A stretch of DNA of 64,000 bases from Persicaria tinctoria (lineage: Eukaryota > Streptophyta > Magnoliopsida > Caryophyllales > Polygonaceae), in the NCBI GenBank assembly GCA_037127255.1, contig JBANSL010000005.1, positions 8,246,001-8,310,000 of the forward strand, read 5' to 3'. Numbering within the stretch: position 1 is the stretch's first letter; each line of letters starts with the position of its first letter. Shown piece by piece: positions 11,081 through 21,775 of the stretch. The translations under genes were made by a program, and so were the position numbers. Under the pieces are notes generated by a model that saw only the letters and a program-made list of their open reading frames with translations, was not told where the DNA came from and searched no databases.

Positions 11081-11229
11081 GAGAGGAGCGTCTTTCTGTT
11101 TTTCCGGTTTAGCCTTTATTTAAGAAACGGGTTCGGTTCGTTTTTTTAAAAACCAGCCAGCGTGTCCGGTTTTCCAATAAAAAAACAAAATTTTACACGT
11201 TAAGGACTTTTTACATTTTAAAGCTTCCC

Positions 11230-11242
11230 TATATATATATAT
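11230..11242. repeat. (TA)n tract between E3 and E2
   Basis: Short TA run between AGCTTCCC (E3 end) and GGGGATGGTTCC (E2 start). Confidence 0.85.
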
Positions 11243-11456
11243 AGGGGATGGTTCCGGAATACTCAACCCTTATTGTGTATCAAGTACACAAATCTAGGCC
11301 CTTGATTAAAGAAAATGGGTGGTTGAGATGAAAAGGTAATTTTACACTTTTTTTAATTGAAAAAATGGTGGGTCCCAACAATTTCTCAGCCCCACTGCTT
11401 TATAAGAGGCGCGTGCAATGGATTTTTTTTCATTATTTGTGATTTGGGGTTGTTTC

Positions 11457-11890
11457 ATTATTCGATTGTATCGATAGATTATGCGATGGTATCGATAGAT
11501 TATTCAATGGTATCACAGGATTATTCGATCGTATCGATAGATTATTCCATGATTTCACATGATTATTTGATCGTATCGCTGGATTATTCGATCGTATCGA
11601 TAGATTATGCAATGGTATCACAGGATTATTCGATCGTATCGATAGATTATTCGATCGTGTCGATAGAATAATATATCGACAAGATTTGGGTTTTTTTCAA
11701 GATTTGGATTATACCTTAATTATTCGATGGTATACCTTAATTATTCGATGATGTTAGAATATTATTCGGTTAGTTATATCATTTTAACACGTAACTAAAA
11801 ATTATTCGATGGTATCGCTAGATTATTCGACGGTATCACATGATTATTCGATGATATCGATACATTTTTCATTTATTAGACCGCCAAAAA
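11457..11890 (+). repeat. Minisatellite, unit about ATTATTCGATGGTATCGATAG
   Basis: Around 12 units of ~21 bp in 11457-11680, then scattered units to 11890. The ATTATTCG(A/G)T core recurs in the E2 copies at 46890-47345 and 50380-50650, so it is an internal E2-family signature. Confidence 0.85.
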
Positions 11891-12175
11891 AATCATCTCA
11901 TTAAGCTCAAAATCGGTCCATACATATGAATAATTCGACTTTTCACCATAATACCTCTCAAATCGATCCACACATACTTATGCATAAACTGTTTTTCCCC
12001 ATAATACCTCTCATCTCACCCAATTGATTAAATAACAAACCTTCAACCGATTCACTCAATGGTATCACAAACATCGATCATACATATGAATAACCCAGAA
12101 ATCGACCCATGTCGATTCAAAACAACCCAGAAATGTCGATTTGGTTCGATTTTGGGTACAGACCAAGACGAAACC

Positions 12176-12743
12176 CTAGATGAAGGTAGAAAGTCGGGGA
12201 AGGCCGAGGCTTACCGGAGATGACCGGGGCTGGTCGCCACCATCCAGGTGGACAGATTCAAATCGCCGACGAGGTGAGTTCGGGGGTGTCGAGGACTGAT
12301 TTGGCCGCACTCCGCCTTCGATTGTCGGGGCTCGCCGCCTTTCCCTTGAATCTGTTGTCGGGGCCGCCTTCGATTGTAGCAAGGCTCGCCACCTTTCCCT
12401 TGAATCTGATTTTCCCTGGAGCAATCGTCGAAGCTTTAGAGGGAGGGGCGTGAAGAAGACAATGGGCGGCGATCGCCATCGCCATCGCCATCCGCCATCG
12501 CCATCGTCATCCGCCATCACCATCGCAGGTCCTCGTTCTCTTCCTCGACGACTTCGGCGGCCGTCTCCTTCGAAGCTTGGGCGGCGCTTACCGGAGACAG
12601 GTCGGGCTTACCGGAGAAGGCCGGGGCTAATCACCATCGCCATCGCCATCCACCATCAGCCATCGCCATCTGCCATCTGCCATCCGCTATCCTCCATGGG
12701 AGCAAGGAGGCGACTCTATTTTGGGATCCAGTTAGAGATTTAG
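12176..12743. other. GC-rich captured-gene-like block in E2
   Basis: High-GC block with a CATCGC hexamer repeat (12470-12530, 12630-12680) and overlapping ORFs on both strands (12220-12453 plus, 12176-12523 minus). No recognisable domain. Its position between the minisatellite and right TIR mirrors the GC block of E2 copy 3 (47420-48220). Confidence 0.35.
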
Positions 12744-12916
12744 GTTTAATTTGTTGATTATTCACACGCGCTCCACATTTTGTTAGGGTGAAATTTTCCA
12801 CCTTTTTTTAAAAAGCTATCAATACACGTGGCACTATCTTATCCTTCCATTTTCTACCGATCAACGGCCTAGATTTGTGTACTTGATACTCAATAAGAGG
12901 TGAGTACATATGATCC

Positions 12917-13072
<156 letters not shown>

Positions 13073-13075
13073 ATT

Positions 13076-13376
13076 GATAAACCTTCCGGCGGCGAGACAT
13101 CGTGTCAGCTGTGCTGTCCCATATATGCGCTCGCTATCTACTTCGCCACGTCGGGTCTCCATCTTCTCGTTGCTGTGTCCGTTTTTGTGCTTAGGGTTTG
13201 GGGTTTTCCGGGTTTGTCTCTTGTAGTTCTTTTATTATATTAGGTAGTTGTTGTATGTTGTATTTCTTTTTCTATGTTGTATGTTTAGACGGCTTGCCGT
13301 CTGCCGACTTTGTCGGCCTCTCGAAGTTCAGGCCTGTCCGGCCTTGAATTATTTCCTTATCAAAAAAAAAAAAAGA
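13076..13376 (+). mobile_element. Truncated LINE-type 3' end with poly(A)
   Basis: A GC-rich segment ends in an AT-rich 3' UTR with three small hairpins (ACGGCTTGCCGT, GCCGACTTTGTCGGC, GGCCTGTCCGGCC) and a 12-13 A tail at 13363-13375. That is typical of a 5'-truncated plant LINE. No reverse transcriptase is included and target duplications were not found. Confidence 0.45.
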
Positions 13377-13394
13377 GTAGGGCTATGGTAGTAA

Positions 13395-15136
13395 GAGCAA
13401 ATTGAGTCTATTTATAGAATTGGAGCTTTAGAGTTTAAGACTGCATTTAGCATAAAAACTCATGAAGAGACAATAAGCATTGAACAAGAGCAACACACTT
13501 TGCAATTACTGTGTGCACTTTCTTTAAGAAAATATTTAGCAAAAGGATATAGATATATCCACTTTGGCTTAGTTCAAGTAGCAATAAAACCATTATCTCG
13601 AAAAAGAATAGATTCTCCTGTTTTTATTGCTTTAAGGGATGATAGATTAAAAGGTACCAAGATTATATACTTGCTATTATTAAATCTAATATTTGCAATG
13701 GTCCTATTTATTTTAATTGCTCTCAAAATTTTTATGTTGACCTTACGGATCCAAGAGTTATTCAATCTCTTATTTTAGATGTCAAAATGTTAAATGACTC
13801 TTTCAAACAATTCTAAAAAAACTTTGCAATAATTTATAGACTCCATTATAGCGTCATGACTTCTCTTTCTGATCCAAAGTGCATTGTTCCTCCTATTTCT
13901 CATGGAGAAACAATTCTTCTCCAACTAGATGCAGAAAAATCATGTTCTTTTACTCCTAAGACTATAAAGTGGAACGAGATCACTGTTCCCAACACATTAG
14001 AGCTTCAGAGCAATAATCCTCCTAGAGATTTTGATAGGAGAGAAATTTCTGAAATCATAGAAGAACCTGATGGTAGGATTCTCTTAAGGTTTAATTCAAG
14101 TAGAGATTTTACCCCTCACATTCCTCACATTCCAAATGTCTTTCCAGCTAGAAGTTCCGTTTCTGAACCCCCTTATAGAATCCCTTCATTACATGATCCC
14201 CGTATTAAAGTAGATTACCAAATTCCTCTACCTACAACATGTCCGGATAATACTGAACAAATTTTTACTCCTGCTTCTCCTACACAAAGTGATATGCAAG
14301 GGTATTCTTCAATAAACATGATTTCATTAGAATATTCTTTCAAGATAGATAAGGATTATCTTCGTAGAAATTTTGAATCACCTCATAATACCCAGAAAAA
14401 TGAATGGTTTATGAAAATAGATAAATCTTGTCGTGATAAGATAAGAGAAAATTGGTATGCCGATATGGAACGGTTGAAGACCAATATACCTTTTTTCACA
14501 TGGTTCAAAATATTTCTATCAAACCTAGAGATCCAAGATCCATTCTCCCTACCCTCCATTGAAGTCCAAACTAGGATTACAAAATCTTGGAGCACCATCC
14601 CATCTGGTGTTACCCATTCTGTCTAGCCTCCTCTATCTGGTATAAAGATTACAACCTCAGCAGGAGAAATCACCGTGGAACCATTCAAAAGGGGCAAAAA
14701 CATTACTGAATGTACCCCTGCCACTGTTGAAGACATTAAGAAAGTTTATTATCAAAATAATTACTCCAATCAAATTCTTCACACTATAGCTGAGCAAGTT
14801 GATCTTATCCATACTAAGATTGATTCCTCAATAGATCCACCAAGATTCCCTAGAGATGTCTCAAGACCTCATTTTCAAATAGAACGCCTTCCTAGAAAAA
14901 TGGCTCAATCCCTCCCTCTTAATCCTCCAGACTTGGTTGATAAAATAACAGAACAGTTAAAGTCTATTCAAAACTCACCCAGTGGTAGCAATGTAAATTG
15001 CCTTGACCACTGTCAAAGAAAATGTGAAGAACAATCCCAATATTGTACTAGTGATATTGAATCTGGCTCGTCTCAGATTAAGGATCTTGAAAATGCTTTT
15101 GAAAATAACCATATAGAAATGAGGGAATATAAGTAG
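13395..15136 (+). pseudogene. Endogenous pararetrovirus, movement-protein region (decayed)
   Basis: The reading begins just after the LINE tail and shows the Caulimoviridae movement-protein signature (YIHFGLVQVAIKPLSRK, then ALRDDR, then SNICNGPIYF and a DLTDPRV motif). The N-terminus is missing. There is one frameshift near 13661-13670 and in-frame stops at 13814-13816 and 14624-14626. Otherwise the same frame stays open to 15136. The segment after 14675 is polar and rich in charged residues, with a coiled-coil look, as in the spacer between movement and coat proteins of petuvirus/florendovirus polyproteins. It is an old, non-functional integrated copy. Confidence 0.8.
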
Positions 15137-15299
15137 ATGACCCTTGACCCGGTTATCTTTGCTAAACTAACCCCTGCAAAAAAAAAATTGCAAAGGGTCA
15201 TTACATCAGCCGGTAAAAGACTGATTGCAACCGGTGGAGAGAGAGAAAAAGTAACAAGCTGTCTCTTTTACCCATCAAACCCCTTCTTCTCCTCCTTCA

Positions 15300-16080
15300 A
15301 TTTGTGATAGGACTAGGAAGCTCAGATGGAAAGCTCTCGAGAGCCTTCAATGGCGGCAATGGTGAGAGAGGAAGGGAAGGACGAGAGGAGAACAATTCCA
15401 ATCAAGAAAGTGGAACTCACAGTGCTAAGAAACCAAAGGCAAGAGATCCGAGCGCCTCCAACACGACTGAACCCACAGCGATTTGATCCCACCAGAAACC
15501 CTAGGAAGCCACTCCGCCACGAAATCCACGTCGGTGAGATACAAATCGTCGGAATCATCCTCGACATCATCGTACAGGATTCCACGGAGCGGCTTCTCGA
15601 CGCCAATCGAGACGCTCTCGAGATTCTCCAACCTCGAAATTAAGGACTTGAAGATGGATTTGAAGGGACTTAGGAGGGAGAAGAACTCGATCCGCTCATC
15701 TTCCCCTCAGATCTAGGCTTTTGCGACTCGCATCCATTCGATTCTGGGTAGTTTCTGGCGATTGTTTGAAGGTGCGATTTGTTGAGGTTCTCAGATCTGG
15801 GTTCCACTCATCTTCTTCCTCTAGATCTGAGTTGGTGTTGAGGTGTTTGGGCGAGGAGCTGTCCACCTGACCGGAATATGTTAACTTTCCGGCGTCGACA
15901 TCGCCTCTTTACCTGTCCTCGGCGTCGATTGATTGCAGCGCCTCTTCCCGATCTTCGCATCTGACCTCGCCTGCAACCTAGCGGTCATCCTCTCCACCGT
16001 CTTCCTATCAATTCTGAAATGAGGGCTGATGCTCGTCTCCACAATCTTCCTAGTGGCCATCTAACCTTGCACGCAACCTA
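15300..16080. other. GC-rich gene-like block, unidentified
   Basis: Overlapping ORFs occur on both strands (15326-15643 plus, 15322-15606 minus), with leader-like CT/GA-rich tracts and TCGGCGTCGA-type repeats near 15890-15930. No domain recognised. Looks like captured exon/leader DNA. Confidence 0.3.
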
Positions 16081-16727
16081 GCGCCTCTTCCCGATCTAAA
16101 TGAACTAAAAGAGTATGATAGATAAAAAAAAATAAAGTCCGGCCACCTCGCTCCTCCCCGCCTTCAGCACTGGAGCCCTGGCCACTCCTCTGTTTTAATC
16201 ACTGTGTTATCATTTGATCTGAGAGGGGCTATCAATCTCAGCCGGTCAGCCCTAGCCATAGCTATGAATTTGTGTAATTTGGCATAATTTTTGATCTTGT
16301 GAGCATGTTTCTTGTACATTATAAAAATGAGAAAATCTTGTCATTGAATTTGGGGCTAGGAAGTTTTGTGTGAAATGTCAATTCTGAATTTGTGAGTAGT
16401 AAGCTCCAATTTATTTTTAGTAAGACACTACTAAAACAGTAAGTTTGTTTTTGTCATGTACTTTGTGGAGAGCAAACCACTAATAGAGTATTCAGGTCAT
16501 ATGAGGATGTGAATATTTTGATGTTCTTTTTATTTGCTGTTTTTGTCATGTAGTGTTGGCAATTCTGAATGTTTTTGCCGTGTTTGCTGGCAATTGTAAA
16601 TGGTTATGCCCTGTATCTAAATGCTTTTGTCATGCTTTTGATCATATTTCTATCTGTTTGAAATCACATGTGCACTTTCTTATAGCTAAAGGGTGTTTTT
16701 TATCGTAATCTCGTATTTGATGGACAC

Positions 16728-16808
16728 CCCAGCGTTTGTACATGTCACCTGTCTATTTCAACATTCCAACCTCAGCGTTTGTACATGACACCTGCACTTA
16801 ATATTTAG
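16728..16808 (+). repeat. Left arm of ~80-bp inverted repeat
   Basis: It contains AGCGTTTGTACATG twice, and its reverse complement is found at 19092-19170 with only a few mismatches, sharing CAACATTCCARCCTCAGCG. The pair encloses about 2.3 kb and could be the TIRs of a further element. Confidence 0.7.
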
Positions 16809-16954
16809 AGAAAGTAGTGAAAATTGACTTAATAACTATAATGGATGACAAAAGTGTGAAAATTGACTTAATAACTATAATGGATGACAAAAATGTGAGT
16901 TAGGCATAATTCTATATCTTCTGTTGTTGAGTTAGAAACAAAAAAAAAATAACA

Positions 16955-17280
16955 TGACCTTTAACATGACAGGTAATGCGAATCGATCATCTTCTCCTTA
17001 ATGAAAGAAAATAAGATGACAAGTAATGCTATTAACATGACAGGTTATACTGTTTAACATGACTGGTCATAACCTTTAACATGACAGGTAACGCGAATCG
17101 ATCATCTTCTCCTTAATGAAAGAAAATAACAGGACAGGTAATGCTATTAACGTGATAGGTTATACTGTTTAACATGACAGGTAATGCGAATCGATCATCT
17201 TCTCCTTAATAAAAGAAAATAACATGACAGGTAGTGCTATTAACATGACAGGTTATACTGTTTAACATGACTGGTCATAT
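16955..17280 (+). repeat. AACATGACAGGTAATG minisatellite, left part
   Basis: Composite units of 93-115 bp built from AACATGACAGGTAATGC, GCGAATCGATCATCTTCTCC and short linkers. The array continues at 17831-18055 beyond the hAT MITE. Confidence 0.85.
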
Positions 17281-17288
17281 CCTTTAAC

Positions 17289-17830
17289 CAATGTTCTAAA
17301 AGGCGCTAGGCGGTTAGGCGGGTGCCTAGGCGGCGCCTAGGCGGACTTAGAACAAACTTGATTATTTCCTTATATTTTGATGAATAACACTTGTTAATAA
17401 TTCATATAATGTAATAATAATCCATAATATCACTCATAAACCCAAATTTGTAGTAGTTAACTAACACTAAAGTAAATAAACGCAAAAATACATGTCTGAC
17501 TAACAACTCTAAACCTCCTAAAATCCAAAACTATAAGTTCGACTGAAAAGCAAATGCATCTCGACATGGGGGATAAAAAAACCCTAAGTCAACTAATCAT
17601 ATGCTTAGAAACGCAAATTGAATAATCGTTGGACTAGGCGGTGCCTAGGCGGGCCCAGGCGGCGCCTAGGCGGGACTAGTCGGGCCCAGGCGGCGCCTAG
17701 GCGGGACTAGGCGGTTCCTGGATGAATTTCCGCCTAGAGGTCCGCCTAGGCTTAAAAATTCCTAGGTCCCGTCCCGCCTAGCGCCTAGGCGGCGCCCAGG
17801 CGGCGCCTAGGCGCGATTTTTAGAACACTG
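17289..17830. mobile_element. hAT-type MITE, GGCG-rich palindromic
   Basis: 542 bp with TIRs CAATGTTCTAAAA…/…TTTTTAGAACACTG. It is flanked by a perfect 8-bp duplication CCTTTAAC (17281-17288 and 17831-17838). The inner arms are repeats of GGCGCCTAGGCGG. The uninterrupted minisatellite elsewhere reads CCTTTAACATGACAGG, which confirms the empty site. 8-bp duplications and CA(A/G)TG ends are standard for the hAT superfamily. Confidence 0.9.
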
Positions 17831-18055
17831 CCTTTAACATGACAGGTAATGTGAATCGATCATCTTCTCCTTAATGAAAGAAAATAACATGACAGGTAAT
17901 GCTATTAACATGACAGGTTATACTGTTTAACATGACTGGTCATATCCTTTAACATGACAGGTAATGCGAATCGATCATCTTCTCCTTAATGAAATAAAAT
18001 AACATGATAGGTAATGCTATTAACTTGACAGCTTATACCCTTTAACATGACAGGT
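17831..18055 (+). repeat. AACATGACAGGTAATG minisatellite, right part
   Basis: Continuation of the 16955-17280 array after the hAT insertion. Confidence 0.85.
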
Positions 18056-18599
18056 TATTTGCTGATCTGCAATCTATAAGCTTATTCGGTAAAAGAAAGA
18101 CATTGTCCGAGTTAAAGTAGACAATGATTAAAATGGAAAGCAAGTCTCATTTGAAGAGGGGTTTTTTAACCTGGAATTCATCTTCCATGTGTGTTGAATT
18201 CATCATAAGATGTGTTTTTAACATAACAGGTAATAGGTTTGACACGATCCAATAAGAAACTGAACAACGTAATTGATCGATGAAGAGAGAAACAATGTTC
18301 GGTTTCGATAGAATACTGTGTAAATTCGTCCACATGAAAAAAGTGTTCGGTTTCATATGCAGATGAGGTTCATTCAATATTGTAATATAGTATGAATGAT
18401 CAAAAATTGTTTTTATTACCACAAGTGTTATCGAATATATGATGCATGATCTTTGGCAATTTCGCATTTAACATGTTGTTTTACTAAAAAATGTACATTG
18501 TCTATGAATTACAAGTTCGAATTTCCCATAATTACAAAATGTGCGAACCACTTGACCAAAAAAAAAATTGTGCGAACCACATACTCAATTTCTCGCTAT

Positions 18600-18900
18600 G
18601 TACCATAAGCGTTTCCAAGTGCATCATAAGTGACACAAAAACGCACCGGTCAGTCGACCAAGATGCACATAGAGCACTGCCATGTCAAAACTATTAACTA
18701 TCATGTCAAAGGTATTACTTGACAGGTTAAAAGCATTATATGTCATGTACATCGTCGTTGAATGACATGTTCGAATTTCCCATAAGTACAAAATTCGTTA
18801 ACTACATATTGAATTACAAAAGCCGGAGCATAAGCGTCTCCAGGTGCATCATACTTGATACCAAAAGACACCGGTCATTCAACCAATACGGACATGGGTT
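18600..18900 (+). repeat. Two-copy diverged tandem repeat (~225 bp)
   Basis: The segment at about 18605-18670 (…GCATCATAAGTGACAC…CACCGGTCAGTCGACCAA) is repeated at about 18830-18895 with ~80% identity by eye. No gene seen between 18060 and 19090. Confidence 0.6.
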
Positions 18901-19091
18901 GTGAAGAACACACAAGGGGAGATGAAGAGCTATTCACGCTGCACTTACCATTTTTTAGAGAGAAATTCATGGAGCGTATTTGCCTATTACACTAGCAAAG
19001 TAGCAAGATTGACAAAGATTATTCAATGGCACACACACAGGATTCATGGGAAAGCCTAATTACACTAGCAACGTAGCAAAATTGGCAAGTA

Positions 19092-19170
19092 AATATTAAC
19101 TAGTGTCATGTACAAACGCTGAGGCTGGAATGTTGACATAAACGGGTGACATGTATAAAAGCTGATGGCA
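19092..19170 (-). repeat. Right arm of ~80-bp inverted repeat
   Basis: Reverse-complement partner of 16728-16808. Confidence 0.7.
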
Positions 19171-19384
19171 AAATGTGAGTTGTTTTTTCTAAAAAAGTGG
19201 GTTGCTTTTTCTCTCTCTTTCTCTCAGCACTTTCTGAAAAAGGGGGTTGCTTTTTCTCTCTCCTCCTCTCAACACTCTCTCTCCTCTCAGTAATTCCCTC
19301 TCTCACATGCTTCTCTTTTTCCCTTTTTTCTTTCCTCTCTCATCTCTCTCTCCCTGTCAGCTTTTTGTCTCCCACAATCTCACC

Positions 19385-20700
19385 TGTTACCGGCTACACT
19401 TGTAAGCGGATATCCGCTTTTAGCAATTGTTTTCCGGATGGGGTTAATTGTGCAAAGGTCATCACCCAAGAGGGTCATTTTAGCAAATTTGCCTATAGAA
19501 ATCAACAGACTCAGAGGAAGAAAAACGAACATTATGGTAATATCCCTACTAATCGGGTCCCTAAAGGTGATACTAGAAATTATTACCGTAGACCTACTCC
19601 CCCTGATATTCAATATGAGGAGGGAGCAAAATTTCGATCCACCGATCATAACGGAAAATCTATTTACGAGTGGAATATAGATGGAAAGTCTGAAACTGAA
19701 ATTATGAATACTTTACAAGAAATGGGAATGGCCAAAATGGCTTACAAAGCAAATGGTCATAGGGATAAATCTGCAGCAACCCTCTTAGTTACTGGATTCA
19801 CAGGTCAGATAAAAAATTGGTGGGATAATGCTTTAACCAATGAACAAAAGGGTGCAATCTTTGAAGCCACTATAGATATTGAAGATGAAGATGGAAATAT
19901 TCACCCCGAAGAAGATGTTGTTGGACAACTTATATACACTATTAGTATGTATTTTTTGGGAAACCCCAAAGAAGAATTACAATCTAACAAGTCCGTCTTA
20001 ATCAATCTTAGATGTCCTACATTGAGTGATTATAGATGGTATAAAGATGTTTTCCTCACATATGTCTACAAAAGATCAGACTGTAATGAAGCTTTCTGGA
20101 AAGAAAGGTTTGTTTCAGGATTACCCACTCTATTTGCTCAAAGAATAATAACTAAAATTAAAGAATCCATAGGATCTGAAGAAATACCTTGGGCCACGAT
20201 AACTTATGGCCAACTAGGAGCTTTTATTAAGAAAGAAGGGTTAACATTATGTTCAGAGTTAAAAATACAAGCTGAATATGGAGATAAGGGAAGAACTAGA
20301 AAAGAGTTAGGAAATTTCTGTGAAGCTTTTGGGATGTAGAAAATACAAGCTCCTTCTAGTAAAAAGCAAACCCAATTTCAAAATAGAAGATTCACTAGAA
20401 ATCCTAGGAGAGGGAAGACAAACTATAATGAAAGAGGGGATAAGAAATTTGAGAAGAAAAAGATTATTTGTTATAAATGTGGTAAACCAGGCCATAAGGC
20501 AAATCAATGTCGCATTAAACAAAAGATAAATGAAGTTTGTGGTGAAGACGAAGAGCTTAAGAATAAACTTATGAAAATCTTTGTCACGGATAGAGAAAGC
20601 TCTTCAGATGAGGAAGAGGGTTATGTGTACAATAGGGAATTCGATTAATCTACTTCAGATGATGAAGAGCCTAGTTCCCCCTAGTTTTGCAATGTCATCA
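19385..20700 (+). pseudogene. Endogenous pararetrovirus, coat-protein region with CCHC finger (decayed)
   Basis: A long plus-strand frame encodes a capsid-like domain (…GFTGQIKNWWDNAL…, a typical Caulimoviridae/Gag-like helix). It is followed by a basic tract and a CX2CX4HX4C zinc knuckle (CYKCGKPGHKANQC, 20469-20510), then an acidic Ser/Glu-rich tail (ESSSDEEEG). In-frame stops occur at 20337-20339, 20646-20648 and near 20682. Order and motifs match the coat protein of petuvirus/florendovirus. In those viruses it belongs to the same polyprotein as the upstream movement protein. Part of the ORF before 19385 is flanking CT-rich DNA, not virus. Confidence 0.8.
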
Positions 20701-21775
20701 CTAAAACAGATGAGAAAGAAGCCTTATTTCAACTCATTGATGAAATTGAAGACCCTCAAGTAAAACAAAAGTATTTTCTTAAACTTAAAGATTTAATTTT
20801 TAAAGAACAAGAACCTGCTTTACAAGAACCTTTTAGTATTTCAAAATTATACAATAAATACCCCCCTCCTAACGTTTTCTCGCAAGTATCCACTAAGGAT
20901 CTTCAAGCTGAAATAAATAGGTTAAAAAGGAGGTTAAAGAACTTCAAGATAGAGTTTTGACTGGAGAAACCAAAGACCTTGAACTAGAAGCCAGATTAGC
21001 TGTTATAGAAGAAAGATTTATTCGCAAAACTCATGCTCCATCCTCCTCTAAAGCACCTATAGATCCAGATCAGTTTACTGCCGAAAACAACATAGACAGT
21101 AACAATGATGATCTATTCATCTCTGTAATTGATAAGATTAGTTTTCAGAAATGGTATGTTCCTATCACCATAAAAATAGACACATTTGCTCTTACTACCA
21201 TAGCCCTACTCGATACTGGAGCAGATTTAAATTGCATTAAAGAAGGTTTAGTACCCTCAAAATTCTTTGAAAAAACTTCAGAAAGACTTCACACTGCTAG
21301 TGGGTCTCGCATGAAAATAAACTATAAATTGCCAAAAGCGTCGATTTGCAATCAAGGATATTGTTTCAGAAACTCTTTTATTCATGTCAAAGATTTAACC
21401 CAAGAGGTTATTTTAGGAACTCTCTTTCTCACTCAAATTTACCCTTTCAGGGTTGATCCTATCGGTCTCCATACCAATATAATGGGGAAACAAATAAGTT
21501 TTGAGTTTTTATCCCTAGTCAAGCAAAGAGACATTTCTCTATTGCAATCCTCTTCGATTTGCAAACAGGTGAACTTGATAAGTAGCAAAAAATCATTTAT
21601 AAATTTTCTTAAGGATGAATTATCAAATAAGAAAATAGAAGAAAAAATTGAGCAACCTTCTCTTCAAAAGAAAATTAAAGATTTGGAGCAACTGTTTAAA
21701 TCCCAAGTTTGTTCTGATCTACCAAATGCATTTTGGGAAAGGAAGAAACATCAAGTGTCCTTGCCTTACGAAAAA
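20701..21775 (+). pseudogene. Endogenous pararetrovirus, aspartic protease region (decayed)
   Basis: A coiled-coil-like stretch (20890-21020, with a 1-nt frameshift near 20930) is followed by a retropepsin-like domain with the active-site motif LLDTGADLNCIKEG at about 21206-21250 and the hydrophobic VILGTLFL strand at about 21409-21432. The frame runs to the very start of the reverse-transcriptase region (FWERKKHQVSLPYEK, to about 21775) and then switches abruptly to copia integrase. Reverse transcriptase and RNase H of the virus are missing here. Confidence 0.8.

Larger units (their letters stand above)
4979..11229. mobile_element. E3-family TIR element with captured genes
   Basis: The left end AGGGTTTGCTTCAAATGTAA and the reverse complement of the right end AGGGAAGCTTTAAAATGTAA form TIRs that continue through AAAAGTYCTTAACGTGTAAAAT, about 40 bp at roughly 85% identity by eye. 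TA tracts flank both sides (4934-4978, 11230-11242). The 6.25 kb interior carries a broken multi-exon gene on plus (5564-7423), a first-exon-like leader on minus next to the right TIR (10898-11080), two tRNA-like sequences and a TGCA-rich minisatellite. I saw no transposase domain. A TIR element carrying spliced host gene pieces is the Pack-MULE pattern, but a 9-bp target duplication cannot be told apart inside TA repeats. Confidence 0.7.
15137..19384. mobile_element. Foreign 4.2-kb block splitting the pararetrovirus
   Basis: The movement-protein side stops at about 15140-15250 and the coat-protein side resumes at about 19385. Between them lie a GC-rich gene-like block (15300-16080), an inverted repeat pair (16728-16808 and 19092-19170), a minisatellite and a hAT MITE. 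The exact borders and target duplication could not be fixed, so this may be more than one insertion. Confidence 0.4.

Noticed and set aside
11357..11671. 104-aa ORF of repeated YSIVSID units
   Set aside because: Direct translation of the 21-bp E2 minisatellite, with no coding signal beyond it.
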